Below are positions 9,134 to 17,447 of a stretch of 64,000 nucleotides of DNA, one piece after another. The DNA comes from Streptomyces marianii (GTDB lineage: Bacteria > Actinomycetota > Actinomycetes > Streptomycetales > Streptomycetaceae). Numbering within the stretch: the first letter of the stretch is position 1; each line of letters opens with the position of its first letter. Made by a program: the position numbers and the translations under genes. Where the stretch lies: NCBI RefSeq assembly GCF_005795905.1, contig NZ_VAWE01000001.1, positions 7,188,501-7,252,500 on the forward strand, written 5' to 3'. The notes under the pieces are model-generated. The model was not told the DNA's origin. It worked only from the letters and a program-made list of their open reading frames with translations, and made no database searches.

Positions 9134-9344
9134 CCCAGCCGGTCCGCCCGCTCCACACCGGTGCCGCCGTGAGCCTGTTCCACTCCTGGTCGCGGCGGCC
9201 CGGCAGGGTCCGTCCGGCACTGGCCCAGCGGTGGAGCAGGTCGCGGTAGATCGGCGGATCGGGCGTATGCGGAACCGATTCTTCTTGACGTGACGTCATC
9301 AGCCGACGGCGGCCCTGGCCGCTCTTGGAGTGCTGCGCGGTCAT
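9096..9344 (-). CDS. possible small hypothetical protein antisense to the acd 3' end
   Basis: An 82-residue leftward frame from ATG 9344, with an alternative ATG at 9299. Its centre reads TPDPPIYRDLLHRWASAGRTLPG then RRDQEWNRLTA, which has amino-acid use and a Trp/Tyr pattern unlike random GC-rich frames and resembles small Streptomyces hypothetical proteins. It overlaps the acd 3' end by 38 bases, and neither start has a good ribosome site, so it is tentative. The rest of the gap (9345-9643) shows no gene or strong hairpin. Confidence 0.35.
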   Translation of the reverse strand: MTAQHSKSGQGRRRLMTSRQEESVPHTPDPPIYRDLLHRWASAGRTLPGRRDQEWNRLTAAPVWSGRTGWVSGTLAQRGDGR

Positions 9345-9643
9345 GCCCGTCCAAACGGCGTCCGGCCGTGCGGAGTCACCCTCGAGGTCATTCGAGCACC
9401 GGTTCGCCCCCTCACCAGGGCGTGCGGACGCGGTCCCGGCCGGGTGCCGTACCGCGCACACTCGCCCCCGCGGCCGCGGGCGTGCGCGCCCGGCGCACGG
9501 CCGTCGTGCGACCCGGGGTGTGACGTGCCGTCACGCGCACTTCGGCGGACGGGAGATGCAGGGGGAGTCGGACCGGACCATCCCGCACCGCGGGAGCGGC
9601 GCCGTCGTGGGGCGGGAGTCCGAGTGGGCGGGGGAGCCGCCGC

Positions 9644-10057
9644 TCAGGCGGCCCGCCGCATCGGGGGCACCTTCAGGGGCCGCGAACCCGGGCCGCCGAC
9701 GTGCGAGAAGGGCTGCGTCCGCCAGTCCAGACCCTGAGGGAGCGTCAACAGCAGTGCCGTGTCCTGCTCCTGGACCTCGAGCGTGTCGTCCGCGGGGCGG
9801 GCCTCCGCCGCCGCCCGGCCCGTCCCGGCGCAGACCGAGAGCACGAACGGGTTCCACGGCGTCGGGCACAGTGCGTGCTCGGGGAGCACGTGCTCGTCCG
9901 CGAGCAGCGCGATCGGCTGCGCGCAATCCGGGCAGACGACCCGGTACATCTCGAAGGTCTCGTAGGAGTCGAGCTCGTCGTCCTCGCGGGACTCGCGGGA
10001 AACGACGGAATCGGCAGGCTCCGGTTCGTGACGTCCGGTGCGCTTCAGGCTCTGCAT
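9644..10057 (-). CDS. hypothetical protein with two CPxx-type cysteine pairs
   Basis: A 137-residue protein of unrecognised family. ATG 10057 follows GGGGAGATT. An acidic stretch (SRESREDDELDSYETFEMYR) precedes VVCPDCAQPIALLADEHVLPEH then ALCPTPWNPFVLSVC. The four cysteines and nearby histidines suggest a small metal-binding fold, possibly for zinc. The C-terminal third is Pro/Arg-rich. It is divergent from the Lrp regulator gene, with about 200 bases between, so that regulator could control it. Confidence 0.6.
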   Translation of the reverse strand: MQSLKRTGRHEPEPADSVVSRESREDDELDSYETFEMYRVVCPDCAQPIALLADEHVLPEHALCPTPWNPFVLSVCAGTGRAAAEARPADDTLEVQEQDTALLLTLPQGLDWRTQPFSHVGGPGSRPLKVPPMRRAA

Positions 10058-10200
10058 GGAAAATCTCCCCCTCGGGTGGGCCGACCAGGCGCTTGCGGCC
10101 TCGACCACAGCAAGCACTTCCCTCCCGGCACCCGGGGTAACCGCGCGGCCCCGACGGACACGGCCCCGCGCCTGTGGTGTTCGTCACATGCCTCCCGCAG

Positions 10201-10254
10201 GTGCCCTCCCAGGGGGCGGCCGACTGTGCCGGAGGGCACCCGGGGCAATAGGTT
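10201..10254 (+). promoter_or_regulatory. inverted repeat plus -10 box upstream of a leaderless lrp-type gene
   Basis: GTGCCCTCC (10201-10209) and GGAGGGCAC (10231-10239) form a perfect 9-bp inverted repeat with a 21-base spacer. A -10-like TAGGTT (10249-10254) follows, only seven bases before ATG 10262. There is no ribosome site, so the Lrp gene is probably leaderless and the repeat covers its -35 region, a position suited to autoregulation. Confidence 0.4.
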
Positions 10255-10261
10255 GACGTGT

Positions 10262-10702
10262 ATGGAGGAGCTGGATCGTCAGATCGTCGAGTTGCTCGTC
10301 AGGGACGGGCGCATGAGCTACACCGATCTGGGCAGGGCCACGGGCCTGTCCACCTCGGCGGTGCACCAGCGCGTGCGCAGGCTCGAGCAGCGGGGCGTCA
10401 TCCGGGGGTACGCCGCCGTCGTCGACCCCGAGGAGGTCGGACTGCCCCTCACCGCGTTCATCTCGGTGAAACCCTTCGACCCCAGTGCCCCCGACGACAT
10501 CGCCGAGCGGCTGGCCGGCGTACCCGAGATCGAGGCCTGCCACAGCGTCGCCGGCGACGAGAACTACATCCTCAAGGTCCGGGTCGGAACCCCGCTCGAG
10601 CTGGAGGAACTGCTCGGCCAGATCCGCTCGCTGGCCGGTGTCTCCACGCGCACCACGGTGGTGCTCTCCACCCCGTACGAGGCACGGCCGCCGCGAATCT
10701 AG
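10262..10702 (+). CDS. Lrp/AsnC-family transcriptional regulator
   Basis: A 146-residue regulator. It has an N-terminal winged helix-turn-helix (residues 1 to about 55: LDRQIVELLVRDGRMSYTDL, then STSAVHQRVRRLEQRGVIRGY) and a C-terminal RAM ligand-binding domain (about 65-140: LTAFISVKPF, VAGDENYILKVRV, TRTTVVLSTPYE). Family members form dimers to octamers and sense amino acids. It starts at ATG 10262 with no Shine-Dalgarno. The amidohydrolase gene begins nine bases after its stop, so the two are probably one transcript. It may control that operon and the divergent Cys-rich protein gene. Confidence 0.9.
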   Translation: MEELDRQIVELLVRDGRMSYTDLGRATGLSTSAVHQRVRRLEQRGVIRGYAAVVDPEEVGLPLTAFISVKPFDPSAPDDIAERLAGVPEIEACHSVAGDENYILKVRVGTPLELEELLGQIRSLAGVSTRTTVVLSTPYEARPPRI

Positions 10703-10711
10703 GCTGTTCCC

Positions 10712-12331
10712 ATGAGTGAGAGCGCGACCCCGGCCGAACACCGCACCGTGCTGCTGCGCGGTGGAGAAGTCCACAGCCCCGCCGACCCCTTCGCCACCGC
10801 GATGGTCGTCGAACGGGGCCACGTCGCCTGGGTGGGCTCCGAAGGGGCCGCGGACGCCTTCGCTTCGGGGGTGGACGAGGTGATCGACCTCGAGGGCGCC
10901 CTCGTCACCCCGGCCTTCGTGGACGCGCACGTGCACACGACGGCGACGGGTCTGGCGCTCACCGGGCTCGACCTCTCCTCCGCCGCCTCGCTCGCCGAGG
11001 CGGCGGAACGCATCCGGTCGTACGCCGGGGCCAGGCCCGCCGACCGCGTCCTCATCGGACACGGCTGGGACGCCTCGTGCTGGCCCGAGCGGCGGCCGCT
11101 CAGCCGTGAGGAGCTGGACGGGCTCACGGGAGGCCGCCCCCTCTACCTCACCCGGATCGACGTCCACTCGGCGCTGGTCACCACCGCGATGCTCGACCTG
11201 GTGCCCGCGGCCCGGGGCATGGAAGGGTTCCGCGACGGCGAGCCGCTCACCGGCGAGGCGCACCATGCCGTCCGGGCGGCCGCGTACGCCTCGGTCTCGC
11301 CCGGGCAGCGGGCCGAGGCCCAGCGCGCTGCGCTGCGGCACGCCGTCTCCCTCGGCATCGGCACCGTCCACGAGTGCGGCGGGCCCGACATCTCCTCCGA
11401 GGACGACTTCACCGGGCTGCTCAAGGCGGCGGCCGAGCCGGGACCGCGCGTCGTGGGCTACTGGGCCGAGACGGACGTGGAGCGGGCCCGTGCCCTCGGG
11501 GCCGCCGGAGCGGCCGGAGATCTCTTCGCCGACGGTTCGCTCGGCTCGCACACCGCCTGCCTGCACGAGCCCTACGCCGACGCCCCGCACGCCGGCGCCG
11601 CCCACCTCGACGCGGCCGCCGTCGCCGCGCATGTCACCGAGTGCACCGAGGCCGGGCTCCAGGCCGGCTTCCACGCCATCGGCGACCACGCGATCAGCAA
11701 CGTCGTGGCGGGAGTGAGGGCCGCCGCGGACGCCGTCGGTCTCGCCCGGATCCGGGCCGCCCGCCATCGGGTCGAACACGCCGAGATGCTCACCCCCGAA
11801 ACGGTCGCCGCGTTCGCCGAGCTCGGTCTGACCGCCTCGGTGCAGCCCGCGTTCGACGCGGCCTGGGGCGGCGACACCGGCATGTATGCGCAGCGCCTGG
11901 GCGTCGAGCGGGCCCGCACCCTCAACCCGTACGCCGCCCTGCTGCGCGCCGGGGTCCCGCTGGCCTTCGGCTCGGACAGCCCGGTCACCCCCCTCGACCC
12001 GTGGGGCACCGTCCGGGCCGCGGCCTTCCACCGCACTCCCGAGCACCGGGTGTCCGTACGTGCCGCCTTCACCGCCCACACCCGCGGCGGCTGGCGTGCC
12101 GTCGGACGCGACGACGCGGGCACGCTGGTGCCCGGGGCCCCTGCGGACTACGCGGTCTGGCGCACCGGTGAGCTCGTCGTCCAGGCGCCCGACGACCGGG
12201 TCGCCCGCTGGTCCACCGACCCCCGTTCCGGTACGCCCGGCCTGCCCGATCTCACCCCCGGAAACACGCTCCCGGAGTGCCTGCGGACCGTGGTCTCCGG
12301 ACAAACGGTCTACGTGCGGCCGGGCGAGTGA
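10712..12331 (+). CDS. YtcJ-like metal-dependent amidohydrolase
   Basis: A 539-residue member of the amidohydrolase superfamily (Amidohydro_3, YtcJ type). A small beta-sandwich N-terminus (LLRGGEVHSPADPFATAMVVERG) leads to the metal motif VDAHVHTT with His73 and His75. HRVEHAEMLTPE and FGSDSPVTPLDPWGTV carry further metal and catalytic positions of the TIM barrel. These enzymes hydrolyse amide bonds with one or two metal ions in the cytoplasm; the substrate is unknown. It is very likely co-transcribed with the upstream Lrp regulator, so an amino-acid-derived substrate is a reasonable guess. Confidence 0.85.
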   Translation: MSESATPAEHRTVLLRGGEVHSPADPFATAMVVERGHVAWVGSEGAADAFASGVDEVIDLEGALVTPAFVDAHVHTTATGLALTGLDLSSAASLAEAAERIRSYAGARPADRVLIGHGWDASCWPERRPLSREELDGLTGGRPLYLTRIDVHSALVTTAMLDLVPAARGMEGFRDGEPLTGEAHHAVRAAAYASVSPGQRAEAQRAALRHAVSLGIGTVHECGGPDISSEDDFTGLLKAAAEPGPRVVGYWAETDVERARALGAAGAAGDLFADGSLGSHTACLHEPYADAPHAGAAHLDAAAVAAHVTECTEAGLQAGFHAIGDHAISNVVAGVRAAADAVGLARIRAARHRVEHAEMLTPETVAAFAELGLTASVQPAFDAAWGGDTGMYAQRLGVERARTLNPYAALLRAGVPLAFGSDSPVTPLDPWGTVRAAAFHRTPEHRVSVRAAFTAHTRGGWRAVGRDDAGTLVPGAPADYAVWRTGELVVQAPDDRVARWSTDPRSGTPGLPDLTPGNTLPECLRTVVSGQTVYVRPGE

Positions 12332-12440
12332 CATCGGGACGAATCCTCCCGGCGCCCGCCGCCGTGCGGGTTCCTCCACGACCTGCGGATCTTCGCCGCT
12401 GACCAGCCCAATCGGTCAATAGCCGCAGATCGCACGACTG

Positions 12441-12471
12441 TTGACAGGGTGCGCCCGTCGGCCGGTAGGTT
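12441..12471 (+). promoter_or_regulatory. candidate HrdB promoter far upstream of ppm1
   Basis: TTGACA (12441-12446) is a perfect -35 element. TAGGTT (12466-12471) is a fair -10, with a 19-base spacer (18 if GTAGGT is used). Transcription from about 12478 would give a leader of some 360 nt before ppm1, crossing the folded region at 12541-12758. Confidence 0.5.
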
Positions 12472-12540
12472 CGGCGGGTCCACCACAGGACGTCCGACCG
12501 GACGGCATCCACGCAGTCGTCGAACGCCGCTGGGTCAGGG

Positions 12541-12758
12541 GGTGGAGCGCCGCACCGGCGCTCCACCACTGGGAGCCAGGTCCAGCGCCCGCGCCTCGGG
12601 GCGAGGTAAGGCCGCGGCCGGTGGGGGTCCCCCCTGCTCCTACGGTGCTCGGGGGAAGGTGCGACCAGGGTGGGGCCCGGCGTTCAGTAGACAACGGCTC
12701 TCGGGCGACCCGCAGCCAGCGGTTCCCAGGCCGGCCCGAAGGACGCCGGGCCCCACCC
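12541..12758 (+). ncRNA. strongly folded leader or small RNA upstream of ppm1
   Basis: The 509-base gap 12332-12840 holds no convincing gene but has clear structure. A 12-bp perfect hairpin with a 3-nt loop lies at 12541-12567 (GGTGGAGCGCCG arm). A 16-bp perfect inverted repeat has arms at 12668-12683 and 12743-12758 around a 59-nt loop. Between them, 12629-12660 has a GGGGGTCCCCCC element like palindromic interspersed repeats I recall from Streptomyces genomes. No consensus of RNase P, tmRNA, SRP RNA or a known riboswitch was recognised. It could be a leader controlling ppm1, an independent sRNA, or clustered repeats. Confidence 0.35.
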
Positions 12759-12840
12759 TCCGCCCCCGCACCGTGCCGTCGTCGCCCCGTCGGCGGTGCT
12801 CGCTATGGTGGGTCCCTGCGTACGGACGTTAAGGGGCAGC

Positions 12841-13608
12841 ATGAACGACGGCGGTCAGCGGCGGTACGGCCCGCTCGGCAGAGCCTTGGTGATCATTCCG
12901 ACCTACAACGAGGCGGAGAACATCGAGCCGATCGTCTCCCGGGTGCGTGCCGCCGTGCCGGAGGCCGACATCCTGGTCGCCGACGACAACAGCCCCGACG
13001 GCACGGGAAAGATCGCCGACGAGCTCTCGGCCGAGGACGGCCAGATCCACGTCCTGCACCGCAAGGGCAAGGAGGGCCTCGGAGCCGCCTACCTCGCGGG
13101 CTTCCGCTGGGGTATCGACAACGGCTACGGCGTCCTGGTCGAGATGGACGCCGACGGATCCCACCAGCCGGAGGAACTGCCCAGGCTCCTCACCGCGCTC
13201 AAGGGTGCCGACCTCGTGCTCGGCTCCCGGTGGGTGCCCGGCGGGCGCGTCGTGAACTGGCCGAAGTCCCGGGAGTTCCTCTCGCGCGGCGGCAGCACCT
13301 ACTCGCGACTGCTGCTCGGTGTGCCGATCCGCGATGTCACGGGCGGCTTCCGCGCCTTCCGGAAGGAGACCCTCGAAGGGCTGGGGCTGGACGACGTGGC
13401 CTCGCAGGGCTACTGCTTCCAGGTGGACCTCGCCCGGCGGGCCGTGGAGGCGGGCTTCCACGTCGTGGAGGTGCCGATCACCTTCGTCGAGCGCGAGCTG
13501 GGCGACTCCAAGATGAGCCGCGACATCGTCGTCGAGGCGCTGTGGCGGGTCACCGCCTGGGGCGTCGGCACCCGGGCCGGCAAGATCGTCGGCCGTAGGC
13601 CGTTCTGA
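12841..13608 (+). CDS. ppm1: polyprenol monophosphomannose synthase
   Basis: A 255-residue GT2-family glycosyltransferase that moves mannose from GDP-mannose to polyprenyl phosphate at the inner membrane face. The product serves protein O-mannosylation and other envelope glycosylation. Motifs include VIIPTYNEAENIEPIV, Asp48-Asp49 in VADDNSPDGT, the metal-binding DxD Asp103-Ala-Asp105 in VEMDADGSHQPEEL, and DVTGGFRAFRKETL. It has only the soluble catalytic domain; the Lnt-like membrane domain fused in mycobacterial Ppm1 is absent. ATG 12841 follows AAGGGG. From memory it corresponds to S. coelicolor SCO1423, which is needed for phage phiC31 infection. Confidence 0.93.
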   Translation: MNDGGQRRYGPLGRALVIIPTYNEAENIEPIVSRVRAAVPEADILVADDNSPDGTGKIADELSAEDGQIHVLHRKGKEGLGAAYLAGFRWGIDNGYGVLVEMDADGSHQPEELPRLLTALKGADLVLGSRWVPGGRVVNWPKSREFLSRGGSTYSRLLLGVPIRDVTGGFRAFRKETLEGLGLDDVASQGYCFQVDLARRAVEAGFHVVEVPITFVERELGDSKMSRDIVVEALWRVTAWGVGTRAGKIVGRRPF

Positions 13609-13809
13609 CGCGTTCCGTCCGCACGAGCTCGTGGGCTTCCGCCGGCCGCTCCCGCTCTCCGGCGCCGGGTCCCGGTCACCGGGCAGGGGCGCCGGGGCGG
13701 TCGGCCCGACCGCCCCGGGTTCCGGCCGCGGCACGGCGCTCCCACTCCGCCGGCCGGATTGCCGACCGGTCTTACGTCACTCCTGCCGCGGCCCAGGCAC
13801 ACTGGGAGC

Positions 13810-14391
13810 ATGACGACCGGCGCAACGACACCGACCGCCCCCAAGCGCTCACGCGCCCGCACCTTCGTTCCCCTCGGCATCGCCGCCTGGCTCGTGCTGG
13901 AGATCTGGCTGCTGACCCTCGTGGCCGGTGCCGCGGGCGGGCTCACCGTCTTCGCGCTGCTCGTGGCCGGAGGTGTGCTCGGTGCCGTGGTGATCAAACG
14001 GGCCGGCCGTCGTGCCTTCCGCAATCTGTCGGACACCATCCAGCGGCAGCAGTCGGGCACGGCGAGCACGGCAGACGCCGAGGACGCACGGAGCACCGGG
14101 AACGGCTTGCTGATGCTCGGCGGACTGCTCCTCATGCTGCCCGGCCTGGTCTCGGACGCGGCCGGTCTCCTGCTGCTCGTTCCGACCTTCCGCACGGCCC
14201 TCGGGCGGAGGGCGGAGCTGTCGCTGGAGCGCCGGATGAGGCAGGCGAGCCCCGGTTCTCTCGGCGACGCCTTCCAGCAGGCCCGTATTCACCGCCCGGA
14301 CGGAAAGATCGTGCAGGGAGAGGTCGTCCGCGAGGACGCGTCCACGGGACCCGGCCACGAGCCGGGACCGCGTCCGCCGCTGACGTCGTAG
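13810..14391 (+). CDS. fxsA: FxsA-family membrane protein
   Basis: A 193-residue inner-membrane protein. It has two N-terminal hydrophobic helices (VPLGIAAWLVLEIWLLTLVAGA, GGLTVFALLVAGGVLGAVVI) and a third pair later (GLLMLGGLLLMLPGLVSDAAGLLLLVP), which carries the family motif LPGxxSDxxGLLLLLP. E. coli FxsA (YtfZ/suppressor of F exclusion of phage T7) is the named relative; the molecular role is unknown. The hydrophilic C-terminus (about 145-193) is variable. ATG 13810 follows GGGAG. It converges with rbpA across a strong terminator, the same neighbourhood as in S. coelicolor. Confidence 0.88.
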   Translation: MTTGATTPTAPKRSRARTFVPLGIAAWLVLEIWLLTLVAGAAGGLTVFALLVAGGVLGAVVIKRAGRRAFRNLSDTIQRQQSGTASTADAEDARSTGNGLLMLGGLLLMLPGLVSDAAGLLLLVPTFRTALGRRAELSLERRMRQASPGSLGDAFQQARIHRPDGKIVQGEVVREDASTGPGHEPGPRPPLTS

Positions 14392-14543
14392 CGCGAGGGA
14401 CGCCGCACGGCCTGCGGGCCGCCAGGGCCGCGCCTCGGCACCGAAGGTGACGCGGTCTCGTGCCGGACCGGCGCCACGGTGCCGCACGGAGCGGCCCGGG
14501 TACGTTCCCGAGCCGTGTCCCGGCGTACGAGAGCGCATACGAA

Positions 14544-14592
14544 GGAGCCGCGGGCTGCGGCACACGTTGTGTGTGCGGCAGCCCGCGGCTCC
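14544..14592. terminator. strong bidirectional terminator between fxsA and rbpA
   Basis: GGAGCCGCGGGCTGC (14544-14558) pairs perfectly with 14578-14592, and pairing resumes inward (CACAC/GTGTG) after one mismatch. It sits between two convergent genes. Confidence 0.85.
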
Positions 14593-14621
14593 TGCGCTCT
14601 GTGCGAGTCGGTGGTGCGTCC

Positions 14622-14996
14622 TTACGCGGACTTCCGGCTGTCGCGCGGGTGCACCGCGATGTTCATGGCCCCGGAGCGGAGGACGGCCAGCCGCTCGGCC
14701 AGCACCTCCTCGAGCTCCTCACGCGTGCGCCGCTCCATGAGCATGTCCCAGTGCGTACGCGCGGGCTTCCCCTTCTTCTCCTCGGGGCCGTCCCCGTCCA
14801 CCAGGAGTGCCTGGGCGCCGCACGCCTTGCACTCCCACTCCGGCGGAATCTCCGCCTCGACCGAGAACGGCATCTCGAAACGATGTCCGTTCTGGCATGC
14901 GTACTCCACCGCCTGGCGCGGGGCCAGATCGATGCCGCGGTCGGTCTCGTAGCTGGTCACCACGAGGCGCGTGCCGCGAAGAGCTCGCTCACTCAT
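14622..14996 (-). CDS. rbpA: RNA polymerase-binding protein RbpA
   Basis: A 124-residue actinobacterial RNA polymerase accessory factor that binds the principal sigma factor (HrdB) and stabilises the open promoter complex. The core domain has the zinc-ligand set Cys34-His38-Cys56-Cys59 (YACQNGHRF … WECKACG). A C-terminal sigma-interaction helix follows (HWDMLMERRTREELEEVLAERL). ATG 14996 follows GGGAGG. A perfect SigR promoter lies upstream, matching the known thiol-oxidative-stress control of S. coelicolor rbpA (SCO1421). Confidence 0.97.
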   Translation of the reverse strand: MSERALRGTRLVVTSYETDRGIDLAPRQAVEYACQNGHRFEMPFSVEAEIPPEWECKACGAQALLVDGDGPEEKKGKPARTHWDMLMERRTREELEEVLAERLAVLRSGAMNIAVHPRDSRKSA

Positions 14997-15056
14997 GAAT
15001 CGTGCCTCCCGGGCTTGTCGCCCACAGGACAGGTGTCGCTGTCGTCGTCATCCGGT

Positions 15057-15084
15057 CAACGTCCGGTCGGCGGTAAAGATTCCC
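15057..15084 (-). promoter_or_regulatory. SigR-type promoter of rbpA
   Basis: On the minus strand, GGGAAT (15084-15079), exactly 18 bases, and GTTG (15060-15057) match the SigR consensus GGGAAT-N18-GTTG. Transcription would start near 15050, giving a leader of about 55 nt. A separate housekeeping promoter is expected but not pinned down. Confidence 0.85.
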
Positions 15085-15264
15085 GTTGCCGGTCATGCGT
15101 CGTCGCCCGTCGTGCCGCTGCTTTTCCAGGGTTTGGGTACCCACCAGTGCCCGGTTTGTCACATCTGGCAGAAAGTGTCACCCAGCGTTTGGAGCTTTTC
15201 AGCGCGCAGTAACGGTCCGCCTGGCAGGCCGAAGGCGTACACTACCGGCCCTTCGCTTCAACGT

Positions 15265-16629
15265 CTAAATCCGCTCCGGTACCGGGTTCCCCGCCGCGGC
15301 CACCGCGCGCCTCACCGGGACGCGCGCCAGGAGCACGAATCCCAGTGCGAAGAAGATCACCAGAGAGATGATGGCAGTCCGGTAGCTTCCCGTCAGCTGG
15401 AACGCCAGACCGAACACCAGCGGTCCCAGCCAGCTCAGCCCCCGGTCGCTCATCTCGTACGCGGAGAAGTACTCCGCCTCCTTGCCGCGCGGGACGAGGT
15501 GGGAGAACAGCGAGCGGGACAGCGCCTGGCTCCCGCCGAGCACCAGGCCGATCGCGGCGGCGAGTGCGTAGAACCACACCGGCGTCCGCGCGGGCAGGAA
15601 GTATCCGGCGGCGAGGATCAGCGTCCACACGGCGAGCGAGCCCAGGATCGTGCGCTTGGCTCCGTGGATGCGGGCCAGCCGGCCCATGCCCAGCGCGCCG
15701 GCCACCGCCAGCACCTGCACCAGCAGCACCGCCGTGATCAAGGTGGTCTGGTCGAGGCCCAGCTCCTCGGAGCCGTACACCGATGCCTGGGAGATCACCG
15801 TCTGCACCCCGTCGTTGTAGACGAGGTACGCCAGCAGGAAGGACAGCGTCAGCGGATGGCGGCGCATGTCCTTCAGGGTCGCGACCAGCTGGCGCCAGCC
15901 CGCCCCGACCGCGCCCTCCGCGAGGGCGGGCGTCCCGTCCGCGGTCCGCCGGTCCCGCAGCCGCCGCAGCGGCACCAGCGCGAAGGCGCCCCACCACACC
16001 CCTGCCGAGGCCAGGCAGATGCGGACCGCTTCCGACTCGGAGAGCCCGAAGGACTCGTGGCCGGTGTAGAGGACGAGATTCAGTACCAGGACCAGCGCCC
16101 CCGAGGTGTAGCCGAAGGCCCAGCCGCGTGAGGAGACCGTGTCCCGCTCCTCAGGCCCGGCGATCTGCGGCAGGTACGCGTTGTAGAGGACCATCGAGAC
16201 CGACAGCGAGGCGTTGGCGACGATCAGCAGGAACGCGCCGAGGAGATAGCGGTCCCCGTCGAGGAAGAACATGGCCGCTGTCGCCGTCGCCCCCAGGTAC
16301 GCGGCGACCGCCAGCAGCGGCTTCTTGCGGCCGGTGCGGTCGGCGACGGCACCCACCATCGGCATCACCAGCACCGCCAGCACCACCGAGACGGACACCG
16401 CGTAGGGGAACACGGAACCGGCGCGGACCGGGACGCCGAGCGGGTGCACGAAACCGTCGGCGTCCGCCGCCGACTTCGCCACCGCGGTGAGGTACGGACC
16501 GAGGAACACCGTCAGGACGCTCGTCGAGTAGACGGAACAGGCGAAGTCGTAGAAGTACCAGCCGCGCTGCTCGCGGCGGCGATCGGCGTCGTCGGTACCG
16601 GTGGTCCGGTCCGCGGTGTCAGCGGTCAC
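15265..16629 (-). CDS. MFS transporter, UMF1/Atg22-like
   Basis: A 454-residue polytopic membrane protein with about 12 predicted helices. GWYFYDFACSVYSTSVLTVFLGPYL at the N-terminus and PMVGAVADRTGRKKPLL (the MFS loop 2-3 motif) place it in the UMF1/vacuole-effluxer Atg22-like group. GGSQALSRSLFSHLVPRGKEAEYFSAYEMSDRG is characteristic of that family. Amino-acid efflux is the usual suggestion; the substrate here is unknown. GTG 16629 follows a GGGGGG-rich site. The GDPD gene upstream ends 44 bases away on the same strand, so the two may share a transcript. Confidence 0.88.
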   Translation of the reverse strand: MTADTADRTTGTDDADRRREQRGWYFYDFACSVYSTSVLTVFLGPYLTAVAKSAADADGFVHPLGVPVRAGSVFPYAVSVSVVLAVLVMPMVGAVADRTGRKKPLLAVAAYLGATATAAMFFLDGDRYLLGAFLLIVANASLSVSMVLYNAYLPQIAGPEERDTVSSRGWAFGYTSGALVLVLNLVLYTGHESFGLSESEAVRICLASAGVWWGAFALVPLRRLRDRRTADGTPALAEGAVGAGWRQLVATLKDMRRHPLTLSFLLAYLVYNDGVQTVISQASVYGSEELGLDQTTLITAVLLVQVLAVAGALGMGRLARIHGAKRTILGSLAVWTLILAAGYFLPARTPVWFYALAAAIGLVLGGSQALSRSLFSHLVPRGKEAEYFSAYEMSDRGLSWLGPLVFGLAFQLTGSYRTAIISLVIFFALGFVLLARVPVRRAVAAAGNPVPERI

Positions 16630-16673
16630 GGCCCGCCCCCCTCACTCGTCCCCGTGGGGAGACGCCGCGACGC

Positions 16674-17447
16674 TCAGACCCAGAACCCCCGGGCGGACAT
16701 CACCGTACGCAGCATCTCCAGATGATCGGTCATGATGCCATCCACTCCCAGGTCCAGGAGAGCGGCGGTACGGTCCGGATCGTTCACCGTCCACACGTGC
16801 ACCTGGAGCCCGCGGGCGTGGGCCTCGCGGACGAAGCGGCGGTCCACCACACGCATCCCGCCCTGCGACTCCGGCACCTGTGCGCACACCGCGCCGGAGC
16901 GCATCACCGCCGGGATCCCGAGCGAGCGCAGCCGCAGGCCGAGCACCCCGCGCACGCCGTACGAGGTCGCCAGCGCCGGGCCGGCGAGCCGCGCCGCACG
17001 CGACACCCGGCCCTCCGAGAACGAGCCCACGCAGACCCGGTCCCAGGCGTTCGTCCGCCGCACGAGGGCGACCAGTGGCTCCAGCGCGCCCTCGGCCTTG
17101 ATGTCCACGTTCCAGCGGGCCTCCGGGAACTCCTCCAGCAGGTCCTCGAAGAGCGGCAGGGGTTCCTTCCCGGCCACCCGTGCCCGTTCGACCTCGGCCC
17201 ACGGAAGCCGGTCGATCCGGCCGCGGGCGTCGGTCACCCGGTCCAGCGTCGGGTCGTGGAACGCGACGAGCCTGCCGTCCGCGGTGGTGTGCACGTCCGT
17301 CTCGAAGTAGCGGTAGCCGAGCGCGGCGGCGCGCCGGAAGGCCGCCGCCGTGTTCTCCAGGCCGTCGGCAGTCCCGCCGCGGTGGGCGAACGGTATGGGG
17401 GCGGGGTGGTCGAGGTACGGGTGCCGGGGGCGCGGTGCGGAAGTCAC
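16674..17447 (-). CDS. glycerophosphodiester phosphodiesterase
   Basis: A 257-residue GDPD-family enzyme that hydrolyses glycerophosphodiesters to glycerol-3-phosphate and an alcohol. The TIM-barrel motifs are complete: His22-Arg23 in PFAHRGGTADGLENT, Glu31, Glu49 and Asp51 in YFETDVHTTADGRLVAFHD, and His64. The C-terminus has GLQVHVWTVNDPDRTAALLDLGVDGIMTD, typical of the family. There is no signal peptide, so it acts in the cytoplasm. GTG 17447 overlaps the stop of the yczE-like gene (GTGA), indicating translational coupling. Confidence 0.92.
   Translation of the reverse strand: MTSAPRPRHPYLDHPAPIPFAHRGGTADGLENTAAAFRRAAALGYRYFETDVHTTADGRLVAFHDPTLDRVTDARGRIDRLPWAEVERARVAGKEPLPLFEDLLEEFPEARWNVDIKAEGALEPLVALVRRTNAWDRVCVGSFSEGRVSRAARLAGPALATSYGVRGVLGLRLRSLGIPAVMRSGAVCAQVPESQGGMRVVDRRFVREAHARGLQVHVWTVNDPDRTAALLDLGVDGIMTDHLEMLRTVMSARGFWV

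Noticed and set aside
12541..12758. RNase P RNA, tmRNA, SRP RNA or cobalamin riboswitch
   Set aside because: None of the conserved core sequences of these RNAs could be found on either strand.
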